A DNA stretch of 64,000 nt from WTFY01 sp965214675 (GTDB lineage Bacteria > Pseudomonadota > Gammaproteobacteria > UBA4575), in NCBI GenBank assembly GCA_965214675.1, contig OZ243969.1, positions 1,674,001 through 1,738,000 on the forward strand, given 5' to 3'. Shown piece by piece: positions 50,892-59,879 of the stretch. A model generated the notes under the pieces. The model was not told the DNA's origin. It did not search any database and worked only from the letters and a program-made list of their open reading frames with translations. Both the position numbers and the translations under genes were made by a program. The first letter of the stretch is position 1. Every line of letters begins with the position of its first letter.

Positions 50892-51412
50892 TTTCTAAAT
50901 TTCCTTGAGTGACTCGAGTAAGGTTAAGCTTTGAATCCCGACCGGTTGCGACTTTCAAGTGCAGCAATCGGGGTGCTGCCGACAGGTTGACTGGGAAAAG
51001 CAGGCTGAGGACTTCGTTGTGTTTCCATCATTAATAACGAGGGGGGCGCTATCATATATAATTATTGCTGCGACGACCATAGGCCTTATCTGGATAGGAA
51101 TGGCTATCCCTATGGGCCATTGTTACCGCCCCAAGCAAGGAAGATACCCGGCGCATGCGAACCCGCAAGCCTACAGCCAGTGCTCCGATATTAGCAGTTC
51201 AGCACCGTCCGGCAGTCGGGCAGAATAAAAGCCAACCCTCCGAATTGCCAGCTTGGATGCATTCCGTGCCGTCCTGAACGGGCGAGGCCCGATCTGGAGC
51301 CGGGTGTTCATCGAATCAGCAAAGACCGCAGACCTTCTTTGGGCCCATTGCAATTCATGCACTCGGAACAAAATTTGTTGGGTCCAAGGGCATTCATTTG
51401 ATACGCTAGGCG
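50892..51412. other. Long intergenic region between pntA and ppx
   Basis: About 520 bp between divergent pntA and ppx. It must hold both promoters. AT-rich sequence around 51050-51066 is a plausible promoter for pntA on the minus strand, but I cannot assign -35/-10 elements. Short open frames present here do not look like proteins. No tRNA or terminator is visible. Confidence 0.4.
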
Positions 51413-52963
51413 GTGTATATGGAAGCGATTTCTCCCGTCCCGTATTCTGAGGACCCGTCGCCTGAAATTTCCTCTGTCATTGCTGCAGTGGATCTGGGCT
51501 CCAACAGCTTTCACATGGTGGTGGCCCATGATCATCATGGGCAGCTGAAAGTCATCGACCGGATTCGGGAAATGGTTCGCCTCGGTGCAGGCCTGGATGC
51601 CTCAGGCAAGATTTCCGAGGAAGCGCAGTCCCGCGCCATTCAATGTTTACAGAGGTTTGGTCAGCGTATGCAGGAAATGCATGCTGATTCCGTGCGCGTG
51701 GTGGGTACCAATACCTTTCGTCTGGCCAAGAACAGTCCTGAATTCATACAGCGTGCCGAAGAGGCGCTTGGACACCCGATCCAGGTCATATCCGGAGTTG
51801 AGGAAGCACGTCTGATTTACCACGGTACCATACATTCCATTACCGGGCCGCCTGGGAAGTGGCTGGTGGTTGATATCGGCGGGGGAAGCACCGAGATCAT
51901 CATCGGGGAGAAAAGTCGACCCATCCTGATGGAGAGTGTCCGAATGGGCTGTGTCGGAATGAGCAAGAAATATTTCGTGAATGGCAGCCTGGAGAAGAAA
52001 AAGTTCAAGAAAGCCCTCATCGAAGCCAAGCTGCAGTTACAGCCCATCATCGCGTCTGTGAAAAATCTTGGCTGGGACTACGTGGTGGGCACCGCGGGAA
52101 CAATCCGAACGATCGACCAGTTGATGCGCGAATGCGAGTTCAGTGATCGCGGCATCACGTACCGGGGGATCGGGGCACTGATCACCGACTTGCAGACAGC
52201 GAAAAATATGGAGCATGTCCACTTTGAGTCTCTGGCCAAGGAGCGCAAACCGGTATTTGCCGGTGGCCTGGTGGTGCTGAAGGCGATATTTTCCGAGTTG
52301 GAAATACAGGAAATGAACGCTTCGGAAGGCGGGCTGCGCGAGGGGTTGCTGTATGACCTGGAAGGCCGTATCCATCATCATGACACGCGTGACCGGACCG
52401 TGCTGTCCCTGATGCGTCGTTATCATGTGGACACCGAGCATTCAGCAAGAATCAAGACCACGGCATTACGGCTGCTGGAAAAAGTATCCCGCGTCCTCAG
52501 GATCGACAAAGAGCTTGCCTACCCGTTTCTGATATGGGCAGCAGATTTGCATGAGATCGGCCTGGACATTTCTCATTCGCGCTATCATCGGCACGGGGCG
52601 TATGTGCTCAACAATGGCGATCTGCCAGGTTTTTCGTGGAACGAACAGCGCCTGCTCGCCTGCCTGGTGGGCAACCACCGACGCAAGATCAGTATGGAAC
52701 TCGTCGACCTGTTGCCAGGCCGCTGGCAGAATCAGGCCAGGTACATGATTGTCATCCTGCGATTGGCCGTGTTGATCAATCGTGACCGGGTGCCTAAAAA
52801 GATTCCTGCCATCAAGGTGCGCAAGTATGCAGGCTATGCGGAAATCGCACTGGCGAATAAATGGCTGCTCAAGAATCCCTTGACGGTTGCTGAACTCAAG
52901 CAGGAAGGGAGTTACCTGGAGATCCTGGGAGTCGACATGAAAATCGCCGAGCCTGAAAGCTAA
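51413..52963 (+). CDS. ppx: Exopolyphosphatase
   Basis: The 516-residue Ppx/GppA enzyme has AVDLGSNSFHMVVA, RVVGTNTFRLAKN, the phosphate loop WLVVDIGGGSTEIIIGE, GTAGTIRTIDQL and the C-terminal HD-like domain (from about residue 320). It hydrolyses polyphosphate from the ends. Start is the GTG at 51413 or the ATG at 51419. It is convergent with ppk and shares the last bases with it (TAATAG). Confidence 0.94.
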   Translation: MYMEAISPVPYSEDPSPEISSVIAAVDLGSNSFHMVVAHDHHGQLKVIDRIREMVRLGAGLDASGKISEEAQSRAIQCLQRFGQRMQEMHADSVRVVGTNTFRLAKNSPEFIQRAEEALGHPIQVISGVEEARLIYHGTIHSITGPPGKWLVVDIGGGSTEIIIGEKSRPILMESVRMGCVGMSKKYFVNGSLEKKKFKKALIEAKLQLQPIIASVKNLGWDYVVGTAGTIRTIDQLMRECEFSDRGITYRGIGALITDLQTAKNMEHVHFESLAKERKPVFAGGLVVLKAIFSELEIQEMNASEGGLREGLLYDLEGRIHHHDTRDRTVLSLMRRYHVDTEHSARIKTTALRLLEKVSRVLRIDKELAYPFLIWAADLHEIGLDISHSRYHRHGAYVLNNGDLPGFSWNEQRLLACLVGNHRRKISMELVDLLPGRWQNQARYMIVILRLAVLINRDRVPKKIPAIKVRKYAGYAEIALANKWLLKNPLTVAELKQEGSYLEILGVDMKIAEPES

Positions 52964-55038
52964 TAGCTGGATCGTGCCAGCTGATTCAAAAGCATTTGTT
53001 GTGCGCTGCAAGCGTCCGCTTCGTGTCCTTGAAGAGGAGTATAATTGCCGTCGGATTGCAGTATCCACGCTTGTTGGCTGTCTTTCAGATACACCTCGAG
53101 CTCGTCAGTGATGCGTTTGCGCATGGCCGGGTCACGAATCGGCCAGCAGACTTCCACACGGCGGAAGAAGTTTCGATCCATCCAGTCGGCACTTGAGCAA
53201 AAGACCTTGGGGTCACCGTTGTTATGAAAGTAGCAGGCGCGCGTGTGCTCCAGAAATCGCCCCACGATGGAGCGTACTTCGATGTTCTCGGATATGCCCG
53301 CAAGCCCGGGTCTCAAGCAACATATGCCTCGCACGATCAGTTGTATTTTTACGCCGGAACCCGAGGCACGATACAGGGCCTGGATAATCTGGGGCTCAAC
53401 CAGCGAGTTGAATTTCGCAATGATACGGGCAGGATGACCCTCTTTGGCATGTTCGATTTCGGTGTCGATCAGTTCGATGAGCAAATTGTACAGGGTAAAC
53501 GGCGCCTGCAAGACCGTGTTCAGGCTTGGAACCTTGGTGAAACTGGTCAGCTCAAGAAAGATTTCATGGGCGTCCGCGGTCAGCTCGGTATCACAGGTGA
53601 ACATGCCGTAGTCCGTATATAAACGGGTCGTCTTCTCATGATAGTTGCCCGTGCCAAAATGGGCGTAGCGCCGCAGGCCATCCTTTTCCCGGCGAACAAT
53701 CAGAATCATCTTGCCATGTGTTTTTTTGCCCACAATTCCATAAACGACATGCGCCCCGGCTTTTTGCAGACGGTTTGCAAGGGAGATATTCGCAGCCTCA
53801 TCAAAGCGTGCCATGAGTTCAATGACCACGGTGACCTCCTTACCGGCCCGCGCCGCCTTTACCAGGTTGTCGACGATGGGTGAGTCCGGCCCCGTCCGGT
53901 ACAGGGTCTGCTTGATGGCCAGAACCTTGGGGTCCTTCGCGGCTTGTCGCACAAAATCAATGACCGGTACAAAAGACTGGTACGGGTGGTGCAGCAGGAT
54001 GTCGCCCTGCCTGATCTGGGCAAACAGATTGATGTTATGGCTGAACGTTCGCGGAAAGCCTGCCGTAAAAGGGGGATACTTCAGGTCCGAGCGCTCAACC
54101 AGGTCACAGGCCTGACTGAGGCGGTTCAGATTCACTGGTCCGTTTACACGGTACACGTCGACTGCAGTCAGTGAAAACTGTTGCAGCAGATAAGACACAA
54201 GCTCTTCCGGACAATTGTTGGCGACCTCAAGGCGGACGGCATCCCCGTAGCGACGCGAAGCCAACTCGCCTTCCAGGGCACGCATCAGATCATCAATTTC
54301 CTCATCATCCAGAAACAGGTCGCTGTTGCGTGTCAACCTGAACTGGTAACTGCCTTTGACATTCAGGCCTTCGAACAACTCATTGACGAAGGCATGCATA
54401 ACCGAGGACAGGAAAACATAATTTTCACCCTCTTCCTCATTGATTTTATCCGGCAGGCGAATCAATCGAGGCAGGGATCGTGGCGCCTGTACAATGGCAT
54501 ATTCTCCCTTGCGCCCGAACGCATCCAGACCTTCCAGCTGAACAATGAAATTAAGCGCCTTGTTGATGATGCGTGGGAAAGGGTGGGCCGGATCGAGGCC
54601 AAGTGGGCTCAATACCGGTTCGACTTCATCCAGGAAATACTGTCGCAGCCAGAGGCTTTGTTCCGGTGTCCACTGCTCGCGTGCAACAAATCGAATATTC
54701 TGCTCATCAAGTTCGGGCTTGAGCTCTTCATTGAAAACCCGGTACTGCTCATCCACGAGCTCGGAAGCTTCCGTGTGTATCTGCTTTAGAAGTTCGCGCG
54801 TAGCAATCCCGTCTGCGGCAATGTGCGCGATGTCCAGGTCAATCTGCTGCTTGACGCCGCCCACGCGGATTTCAAAGAACTCGTCCAGATTGGTACACGA
54901 TATGCAAAGGAACTTGAGCCGCTCAAGCAGCGGAGCCGAAGGGTCGCGTGCCTGTTGCAGTACACGCGAATTGAATTTCAGCAGGCTGAGCTCACGGTTA
55001 ATGTAGTTTTCGGCCAGTCCAAAATTCTGCTCGTCCAC
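52960..55038 (-). CDS. ppk1: Polyphosphate kinase 1
   Basis: The 692-residue membrane-associated enzyme makes polyphosphate from ATP. It shows NYINRELSLLKFNSRVLQQA at the N-terminus, HHPYQSFVPVIDFV, the active-site region LRRYAHFGTGNYHEKTTRLYTDYG (in pieces, with the autophosphorylated His), and ICCLRPGLAGISENI. A GTG at 55038 starts it. The convergent ppx gives a compact polyphosphate synthesis/degradation module. Confidence 0.96.
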   Translation of the reverse strand: MDEQNFGLAENYINRELSLLKFNSRVLQQARDPSAPLLERLKFLCISCTNLDEFFEIRVGGVKQQIDLDIAHIAADGIATRELLKQIHTEASELVDEQYRVFNEELKPELDEQNIRFVAREQWTPEQSLWLRQYFLDEVEPVLSPLGLDPAHPFPRIINKALNFIVQLEGLDAFGRKGEYAIVQAPRSLPRLIRLPDKINEEEGENYVFLSSVMHAFVNELFEGLNVKGSYQFRLTRNSDLFLDDEEIDDLMRALEGELASRRYGDAVRLEVANNCPEELVSYLLQQFSLTAVDVYRVNGPVNLNRLSQACDLVERSDLKYPPFTAGFPRTFSHNINLFAQIRQGDILLHHPYQSFVPVIDFVRQAAKDPKVLAIKQTLYRTGPDSPIVDNLVKAARAGKEVTVVIELMARFDEAANISLANRLQKAGAHVVYGIVGKKTHGKMILIVRREKDGLRRYAHFGTGNYHEKTTRLYTDYGMFTCDTELTADAHEIFLELTSFTKVPSLNTVLQAPFTLYNLLIELIDTEIEHAKEGHPARIIAKFNSLVEPQIIQALYRASGSGVKIQLIVRGICCLRPGLAGISENIEVRSIVGRFLEHTRACYFHNNGDPKVFCSSADWMDRNFFRRVEVCWPIRDPAMRKRITDELEVYLKDSQQAWILQSDGNYTPLQGHEADACSAQQMLLNQLARSSY

Positions 55039-55135
55039 GTCTTGCTTCCACGGTGTTATTCACTGCATGAATTATACGCGATGCTCCGAGTCCCGTGCAG
55101 CCGGGCATCGGGGAACAGCAAGTTCATGAGTCGTC

Positions 55136-55510
55136 CTACCCGAAGAACCTCGCATAGGCGATCACCCCCCAGACCGCAAGCAGTGCCACCAGGCTGATGC
55201 CGACGGCGGCCGAGCCGATATCCTTGGCACGTTTGGAAAGCTCATGATATTCACTGCCGATGCGATCGATGGTCACTTCAACACAGGTATTGAGTAACTC
55301 AACAATCAAGACGATCAAAACGGATACTACCAGCAGGGCGATCTGCACGCTGTTCTCACCAAGCCAGAAGGCGGCGGGAAACAGTACGATGGCAAGAAGC
55401 ACTTCCTGCCTGAAGGCCTCTTCGTTTTTCCATGCAGCATGAAGACCAGCCATACTGTTGGAAATTGCACTGAGTAGGCGCTTGAGTCCTGTGTGGGGTG
55501 AACCTGCCAT
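55136..55510 (-). CDS. dgkA: Diacylglycerol kinase
   Basis: The 124-residue inner-membrane enzyme has an amphipathic N-terminus (GLKRLLSAISNSMAGLHAAWKNEEAFRQE, in pieces), three membrane helices and the active-site helix LLNTCVEVTIDRIGSEYHELSKRAKDIGSAAVG (in pieces). It recycles diacylglycerol to phosphatidate. I start it at the ATG at 55510 (MAGSPHTGL) to match family length. Confidence 0.93.
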   Translation of the reverse strand: MAGSPHTGLKRLLSAISNSMAGLHAAWKNEEAFRQEVLLAIVLFPAAFWLGENSVQIALLVVSVLIVLIVELLNTCVEVTIDRIGSEYHELSKRAKDIGSAAVGISLVALLAVWGVIAYARFFG

Positions 55511-55596
55511 GTTGGTGAACCAAGTGAGAGTCAGAAAAATATATGCGTCAACATACATGCCTCATGGTAAAATTGTTACCTGCTTCTCAGTAGGCA

Positions 55597-56082
55597 ATGG
55601 ATGCCAGTGTGACTAAATTGAAACCGGTTTTATTTCTGATATTTCTGGCTGCAGGCCTGGTCTTGGCAGACGAGCAGCGCATCATCTACGATTTCGAGTA
55701 CGGGATATTCTCGCGTGGCATGGAGGAGTTCAAGGAAGGTGATCGTGCGGTGACTAGCGAAGGGCCGCTGGAGCCCGTGACCATGATTCCAGCCCGGCTG
55801 GGAACCAAATTCGGGGTTCGTTACTGGCTGTCCCGAGGGGGGTTTGTCGGTGAGCCTACACTGCATCTGATCTACCACGTGCCGACCATGGTCAATCCCA
55901 GCACCGGTGAGTACATCGACAAGATTGAAATACTGCAAGAGGAATCCACGCTGGACTACACCCATACCATGGCCTTTGAGTTTGTCGAACAGTATGAACT
56001 GGTCCCAGGCGAGTACCGGTTTTATATTTTCTTTGAAAACCAGAAGCTGCTGGAGCAGGTTTTCCACGTGGTATTGCAGTAA
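55597..56082 (+). CDS. DUF3859-type secreted protein
   Basis: The 161-residue protein has a signal peptide (to about residue 24, ending LVLA) and a single domain reading IIYDFEYGIFSRGM, GTKFGVRYWLSRGG, LHLIYHVPTMVNPSTG and a C-terminal strand pair ELVPGEYRFYIFFENQKLLEQVFHV (in pieces). This resembles DUF3859, which has no known function. It is divergent from dgkA and convergent with the beta-propeller gene. Confidence 0.7.
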   Translation: MDASVTKLKPVLFLIFLAAGLVLADEQRIIYDFEYGIFSRGMEEFKEGDRAVTSEGPLEPVTMIPARLGTKFGVRYWLSRGGFVGEPTLHLIYHVPTMVNPSTGEYIDKIEILQEESTLDYTHTMAFEFVEQYELVPGEYRFYIFFENQKLLEQVFHVVLQ

Positions 56083-56090
56083 GCCCCTAA

Positions 56091-57503
56091 TTACTGCTCA
56101 GAAGTCCTGATTTGCATCACGGTCAGGGTGCCACTTTTCTCATTGGCGCTGTAAATGTAATGCTGTCCATCCTGCTCATAATGAGCCAATCCCTCTGGCG
56201 CGTACTGGGTCCCTGAACCAGCTTCCGGTCCAACTGGCTCCACACTGAGCACTTTGGGATGTTCGGGTTCAGCCAGGGCGACCAGGGCGATCGCATTTGC
56301 GCGCTCTAGGGCTACGGCGGCATACAAATCACCCGCGATCTCAAAACCGACCACACTTTCCGGCTCCGAGCCCTTGTTGTCGCTGCGCCCATCCGGATAT
56401 AGCCCTGCTGCATGGGCCATCTGGTCCAGCTGATTGCCGGTGTCCGAAACCAATGTACCGGTCGTCGCATCAAATACACTGAGTGTCCGCCCTCCGCCGG
56501 CAGGTTTCCTGCCCAACACCTTGGAAGCCTTGGGGTCCGTATCCCCTTCGTCTGCAGTCAGCACAAACCTTCCATCAGGACTGACCGCAATCCCGTCAGG
56601 CTCTCGTAGTGCCCAGAGCTTTTTGTTGAATTTCACCTGCCCATCGTCACGGATATCAGCCAGATGTTCTGTCATTCCAAGACCGAACACGTTCTCGATT
56701 GTTGCAGTTGTCAAATCAATTACCAAAATACCGTTGTTTTCCTGCAACGAAACAAATGCCCTGGAACTGTCCGGGGCAAAGGCCACGTACTCCGGCTCCG
56801 TGTTGGCCGGGGTGTTGTCCTTGATTGGTACTTCGGATTCCTCATCGCTGTTTCCGCCTATCACGTTTCTTGGAAATGTGCGGGCATGCGATCGGTGCAG
56901 CATTCCCTCGATGTGTGTGTAGTCCTGTAGCTGAATCTGGGTAACGATGGGATTTTGTAGATCGTCTTCAAAGGATACATGGGTCACACTACCCTCGGGG
57001 GATTCGTAATACCTGCCTGCATATCGGTAGGCTTCGCCCTCGTTGGCTGCTACCAGGTACATACCGTTTGGACTGAATACCAGGCTGTCCGGGTGTATAC
57101 CAGCTGCCAAGGTTGTCAGGAGTTCCCCGGTATCAGCATTATGAATCTGTACAGAACCTGCAGAAAATGGATCCGGGTGAATGACGGCTACTGCAAAAAT
57201 GTTTTCCGTCGGATGGAAGGCGACTGAACTGATCTCCCTGTCATCCGTGACCCTGAATCGATGCAGAAAATGGGGTTTGGAAGGAGTAGTAATGGAGAGG
57301 ATATCGACGATGCCTTTCGAGCTGCAGGACACTGCCATACGTTGGGATGATTTCTGGATACTGATGATTTCCGTTTTCTTGCTCAGATCCTGGAAGTTAT
57401 AGATGCCAACCGTCTCGAGAATTACACTTTGTGCTGCAAGGATCAGCGTGGGATGAAACAAGAATAGTGCGGAGATCGTGATAAATAGTCGTAGAGATTT
57501 CAT
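56091..57503 (-). CDS. Choice-of-anchor I type secreted beta-propeller protein
   Basis: The 470-residue protein from the ATG at 57503 (MKSLRLF) has a signal peptide to about residue 24 and repeated propeller-like blades: SVAFHPTENIFAVAV, LVFSPNGMYLVAANEGEAY, VAFAPDSSRAFVSLQENN, GIAVSPDGRFVLTADEGDTDP, EPESVVGFEIAGDLYAAV. The ANEGE and SLQENN blocks are typical of choice-of-anchor I proteins, often annotated as alkaline-phosphatase-associated or esterase-like. Role unknown. It lies downstream of the phosphate porin beyond a hairpin, so phosphate control by readthrough is possible. Confidence 0.8.
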   Translation of the reverse strand: MKSLRLFITISALFLFHPTLILAAQSVILETVGIYNFQDLSKKTEIISIQKSSQRMAVSCSSKGIVDILSITTPSKPHFLHRFRVTDDREISSVAFHPTENIFAVAVIHPDPFSAGSVQIHNADTGELLTTLAAGIHPDSLVFSPNGMYLVAANEGEAYRYAGRYYESPEGSVTHVSFEDDLQNPIVTQIQLQDYTHIEGMLHRSHARTFPRNVIGGNSDEESEVPIKDNTPANTEPEYVAFAPDSSRAFVSLQENNGILVIDLTTATIENVFGLGMTEHLADIRDDGQVKFNKKLWALREPDGIAVSPDGRFVLTADEGDTDPKASKVLGRKPAGGGRTLSVFDATTGTLVSDTGNQLDQMAHAAGLYPDGRSDNKGSEPESVVGFEIAGDLYAAVALERANAIALVALAEPEHPKVLSVEPVGPEAGSGTQYAPEGLAHYEQDGQHYIYSANEKSGTLTVMQIRTSEQ

Positions 57504-57521
57504 AGGCAATCAACTTGAAAC

Positions 57522-57552
57522 AAAAAGGCCGTCTGCAAGAGACGGCCTTTTC
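57522..57552 (-). terminator. Terminator after the phosphate porin
   Basis: AAAGGCCGTCT pairs with AGACGGCCTTT around a short loop, with A/T runs on both sides. It lies about 30 bp past the porin stop and before the propeller gene on the minus strand; it could also act on plus-strand transcripts. Confidence 0.8.
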
Positions 57553-57580
57553 CACACATCAGAGTAACGTCAAGTGTCAT

Positions 57581-58810
57581 TCAGAACACGTACTGGGCTC
57601 GGAAAGACATTGCCTGTCCGTCCTCTTCATCACCAGCTTTGTTCGCATGATCCGTATCTGCATCTAGGTAGTTCAGCATAAACTTGACGTTCTTGTTGGC
57701 ATACCAGTTGAGACCCAGGGTCAGCAACTCGTACTCGGTTTCTTCTGCTTCGGTTTGAATATCAAGCTCGCCGTCCTCGTACTTGGCCACCAGTTCCCAG
57801 GCACCCATAGGACCCTTGGGCTTAACCTTGTCGAACTTGCCAGCCTTGCCCTTGTAACCACGGGATTCACCAGTAAGGATGTAACTCGCTTGGATATAAG
57901 ATCCCTCTACGTCAACATCAGAAGGAGTACCTCCATCACCGGCATCAAAGTCCGCCTGTCGGTACTCACCCTGCAACGAAAGTGGTCCCATCACAATGGC
58001 ACCCTCCAGACCGAACTGGTCGGCATCATCGACGCCAATGTCTTTTACATCAATTGGTCTTGAGCTAATGGTATGTACGCCAAGACGTGTTCGGAAACGG
58101 TGCGTAGCATCATCACCGAAATCGCGGGAGGCAAACGATCCGGCGAGATGCATGAAGCTGCCTTCACCAATGGGCATGTGTGCCCCAACCCTTGCGGCCA
58201 TGCTGTAGGCATCACTGCCATCATCATCCTCTTGGTCCTCATCGATGACTGCCAGCTGCCAGAACAACGGGCCTCCATGGCCGTGGAGTGCAGCCTGAAA
58301 AGAAGGTTTCCCACTCAGGAAGCCAAGTTCCGGCGTTGGAGATCGTTCAATGGTGCTGATCCACTTGGAACTGGTCAGTTCTTCAAGTCCGAAAGGTGCC
58401 TTGAAACGGCCGACCATGAGCTTTCCAAGCCCAAGGCCCCTGTAGGCAATGTACCCGGTGTCTACTTCGGCTTCACCTTCGTCGATGTCAATTGTCATCT
58501 TGTAGGCCCAGCTCTTGCCGGAGGTGCCTTTCAGGGTGACACGTGTGCGGCGAAACTCGGATTCAGACGCCGTGTCGTCATCTCCACTGTCTGCATAGTT
58601 CCACAGACCGTCGAAACTGTCATAGTCGTACATGATGCGCCCGCCGATGGCGAAGCTGTTGCCATTGTTCGACTTGATTTTGATCCCACCACCTGTGGTG
58701 CTGATTTTGATTTCTTCCTTGGAGGTAACGGCCCCTGCAAATGCTGCTGAACTCCAGCAGAATGCGGTGACCAGGCTAACCAGGCCAAGAAAACGTACTG
58801 TGTGTCTCAC
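57581..58810 (-). CDS. Phosphate-selective porin (OprO/OprP family)
   Basis: The 409-residue outer-membrane protein has a signal peptide (to about residue 25) and a 16-strand-type porin sequence: GGRIMYDYDSFDG, EFRRTRVTLKGTSGKSWAYK, VGRFKAPFGLEELTSSKWISTIERSP (in pieces) and a C-terminal strand ending in Phe (MSFRAQYVF), the usual assembly signal. GTG start with GGGAGG upstream. A four-repeat Pho box about 80-120 bp upstream supports phosphate-starvation control. Confidence 0.88.
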   Translation of the reverse strand: MRHTVRFLGLVSLVTAFCWSSAAFAGAVTSKEEIKISTTGGGIKIKSNNGNSFAIGGRIMYDYDSFDGLWNYADSGDDDTASESEFRRTRVTLKGTSGKSWAYKMTIDIDEGEAEVDTGYIAYRGLGLGKLMVGRFKAPFGLEELTSSKWISTIERSPTPELGFLSGKPSFQAALHGHGGPLFWQLAVIDEDQEDDDGSDAYSMAARVGAHMPIGEGSFMHLAGSFASRDFGDDATHRFRTRLGVHTISSRPIDVKDIGVDDADQFGLEGAIVMGPLSLQGEYRQADFDAGDGGTPSDVDVEGSYIQASYILTGESRGYKGKAGKFDKVKPKGPMGAWELVAKYEDGELDIQTEAEETEYELLTLGLNWYANKNVKFMLNYLDADTDHANKAGDEEDGQAMSFRAQYVF

Positions 58811-58891
58811 GATATAGCCTCCCTATTTTTCATGAGTAATACCAATTGGTCTAATTCGAATTTGAGAGTCGCTCAATCGTATGTATTTGGT

Positions 58892-58931
58892 ATGAAAAGA
58901 ATGTGAAAATATTGTTATAGTTTTGTTACGT
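58892..58931 (-). promoter_or_regulatory. Pho box array upstream of the porin
   Basis: On the minus strand four 7-mers recur every 11 bp: ACGTAAC, CTATAAC, TTTTCAC, TTTTCAT. Spacing (7 + 4) and the TNNNAC/CAT ends fit PhoB-binding half sites, though individual matches to CTGTCAT are partial. Confidence 0.65.
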
Positions 58932-59066
58932 ATTGACAGGCATCCTGCACACTGATTTCTTGTAACCCCGCAAATTTGGATGGGCCACAAATGCTTCGGG
59001 GCCGTACTCAGCACCCTCGTCTGGTTTGGTCATAAATTTTACAAATTAAGCAAATTTCCTGTGCCG

Positions 59067-59084
59067 GTGTAATAGCCGTGTAAC
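59067..59084 (+). promoter_or_regulatory. Pho box upstream of phoB
   Basis: Two 7-mers, GTGTAAT (59067-59073) and GTGTAAC (59078-59084), are separated by four bases, the PhoB dimer spacing. The AT-rich run after it can serve as -10. This suggests autoregulation of phoBR. Confidence 0.7.
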
Positions 59085-59132
59085 AAAATTTAAAAATAAT
59101 GAGGCGTTACTTTTGAAATCAGGTCGATTTTT

Positions 59133-59879
59133 ATGCAAAACCAAAGTACGCTCGAGGCCTCGCCAAACTACCAGATCGAGAGCCAGCCAATGAACGGCAA
59201 GAGGATTCTGCTGGTGGAAGATGAGCCTGCCATCCGTGAGATGGTCACCTTTGCCCTGAGTCAGGGAGGCTATGTAATTGATGAGGCCGAGGACAGCAGT
59301 GCTGCCGAGGCCAGAATGGCCGAGCACTTGCCTGATCTGATCCTGCTTGACTGGATGCTGCCCAACGTCAGCGGGCTGGAGTTGTTGCGCCGCTGGAAGC
59401 GCAGTGAGTCCACGCAGGAAATCCCCGTGATCATGCTGACTGCAAAAGTTGAGGAACGGGCTCGGGTGGATGGTCTGGATTCAGGAGCAGATGACTACAT
59501 TCTCAAGCCGTTTTCGGTGAAGGAATTGTCCGCCCGAATCCGCGCCGTACTGCGAAGGAGTTCGGGTGCCATTGAGGATCAGGTCAACATTGGCCCTATC
59601 AGGCTGGATTCGAAGGCCCATCGGGTCTATGTGCATGAAGAGACGATCAACTTGGGTCCGACGGAGTTTCGCTTGCTTGAGTTTTTCATGACTCACCCTG
59701 ATCGGGTCTATTCCCGTGCCCAGTTGCTGGACTACGTATGGGGCCGTAACATGTACGTGGAGGAGCGAACCGTGGATGTGCACATTGTGCGCTTGAGAAA
59801 ATTGCTTAAACCTCTGGACTGTGCCCACATGATCCAGACCGTGCGCGGCTACGGATACCGGCTCTCAGCCAAAAAATAA
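59133..59879 (+). CDS. phoB: Phosphate regulon response regulator PhoB
   Basis: The 248-residue regulator has a receiver domain (RILLVEDEPAIREM, phosphoacceptor Asp in LILLDWMLPNVSG, DDYILKPFSVKEL) and an OmpR-type winged helix (LGPTEFRLLEFFMTHPDRVYSRAQLLDYVWG and VDVHIVRLRKLL, in pieces). AGGT eight bases before 59133 supports this start; an internal ATG at 59190 would give exactly the 229 residues of E. coli PhoB. Its stop overlaps the phoR start. Confidence 0.95.
   Translation: MQNQSTLEASPNYQIESQPMNGKRILLVEDEPAIREMVTFALSQGGYVIDEAEDSSAAEARMAEHLPDLILLDWMLPNVSGLELLRRWKRSESTQEIPVIMLTAKVEERARVDGLDSGADDYILKPFSVKELSARIRAVLRRSSGAIEDQVNIGPIRLDSKAHRVYVHEETINLGPTEFRLLEFFMTHPDRVYSRAQLLDYVWGRNMYVEERTVDVHIVRLRKLLKPLDCAHMIQTVRGYGYRLSAKK

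Larger units (their letters stand above)
58811..59132. other. Divergent control region between porin and phoB
   Basis: This 320-bp stretch holds no gene. It contains a Pho box array for the porin (58892-58931) and one for phoB (59067-59084). Confidence 0.75.
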
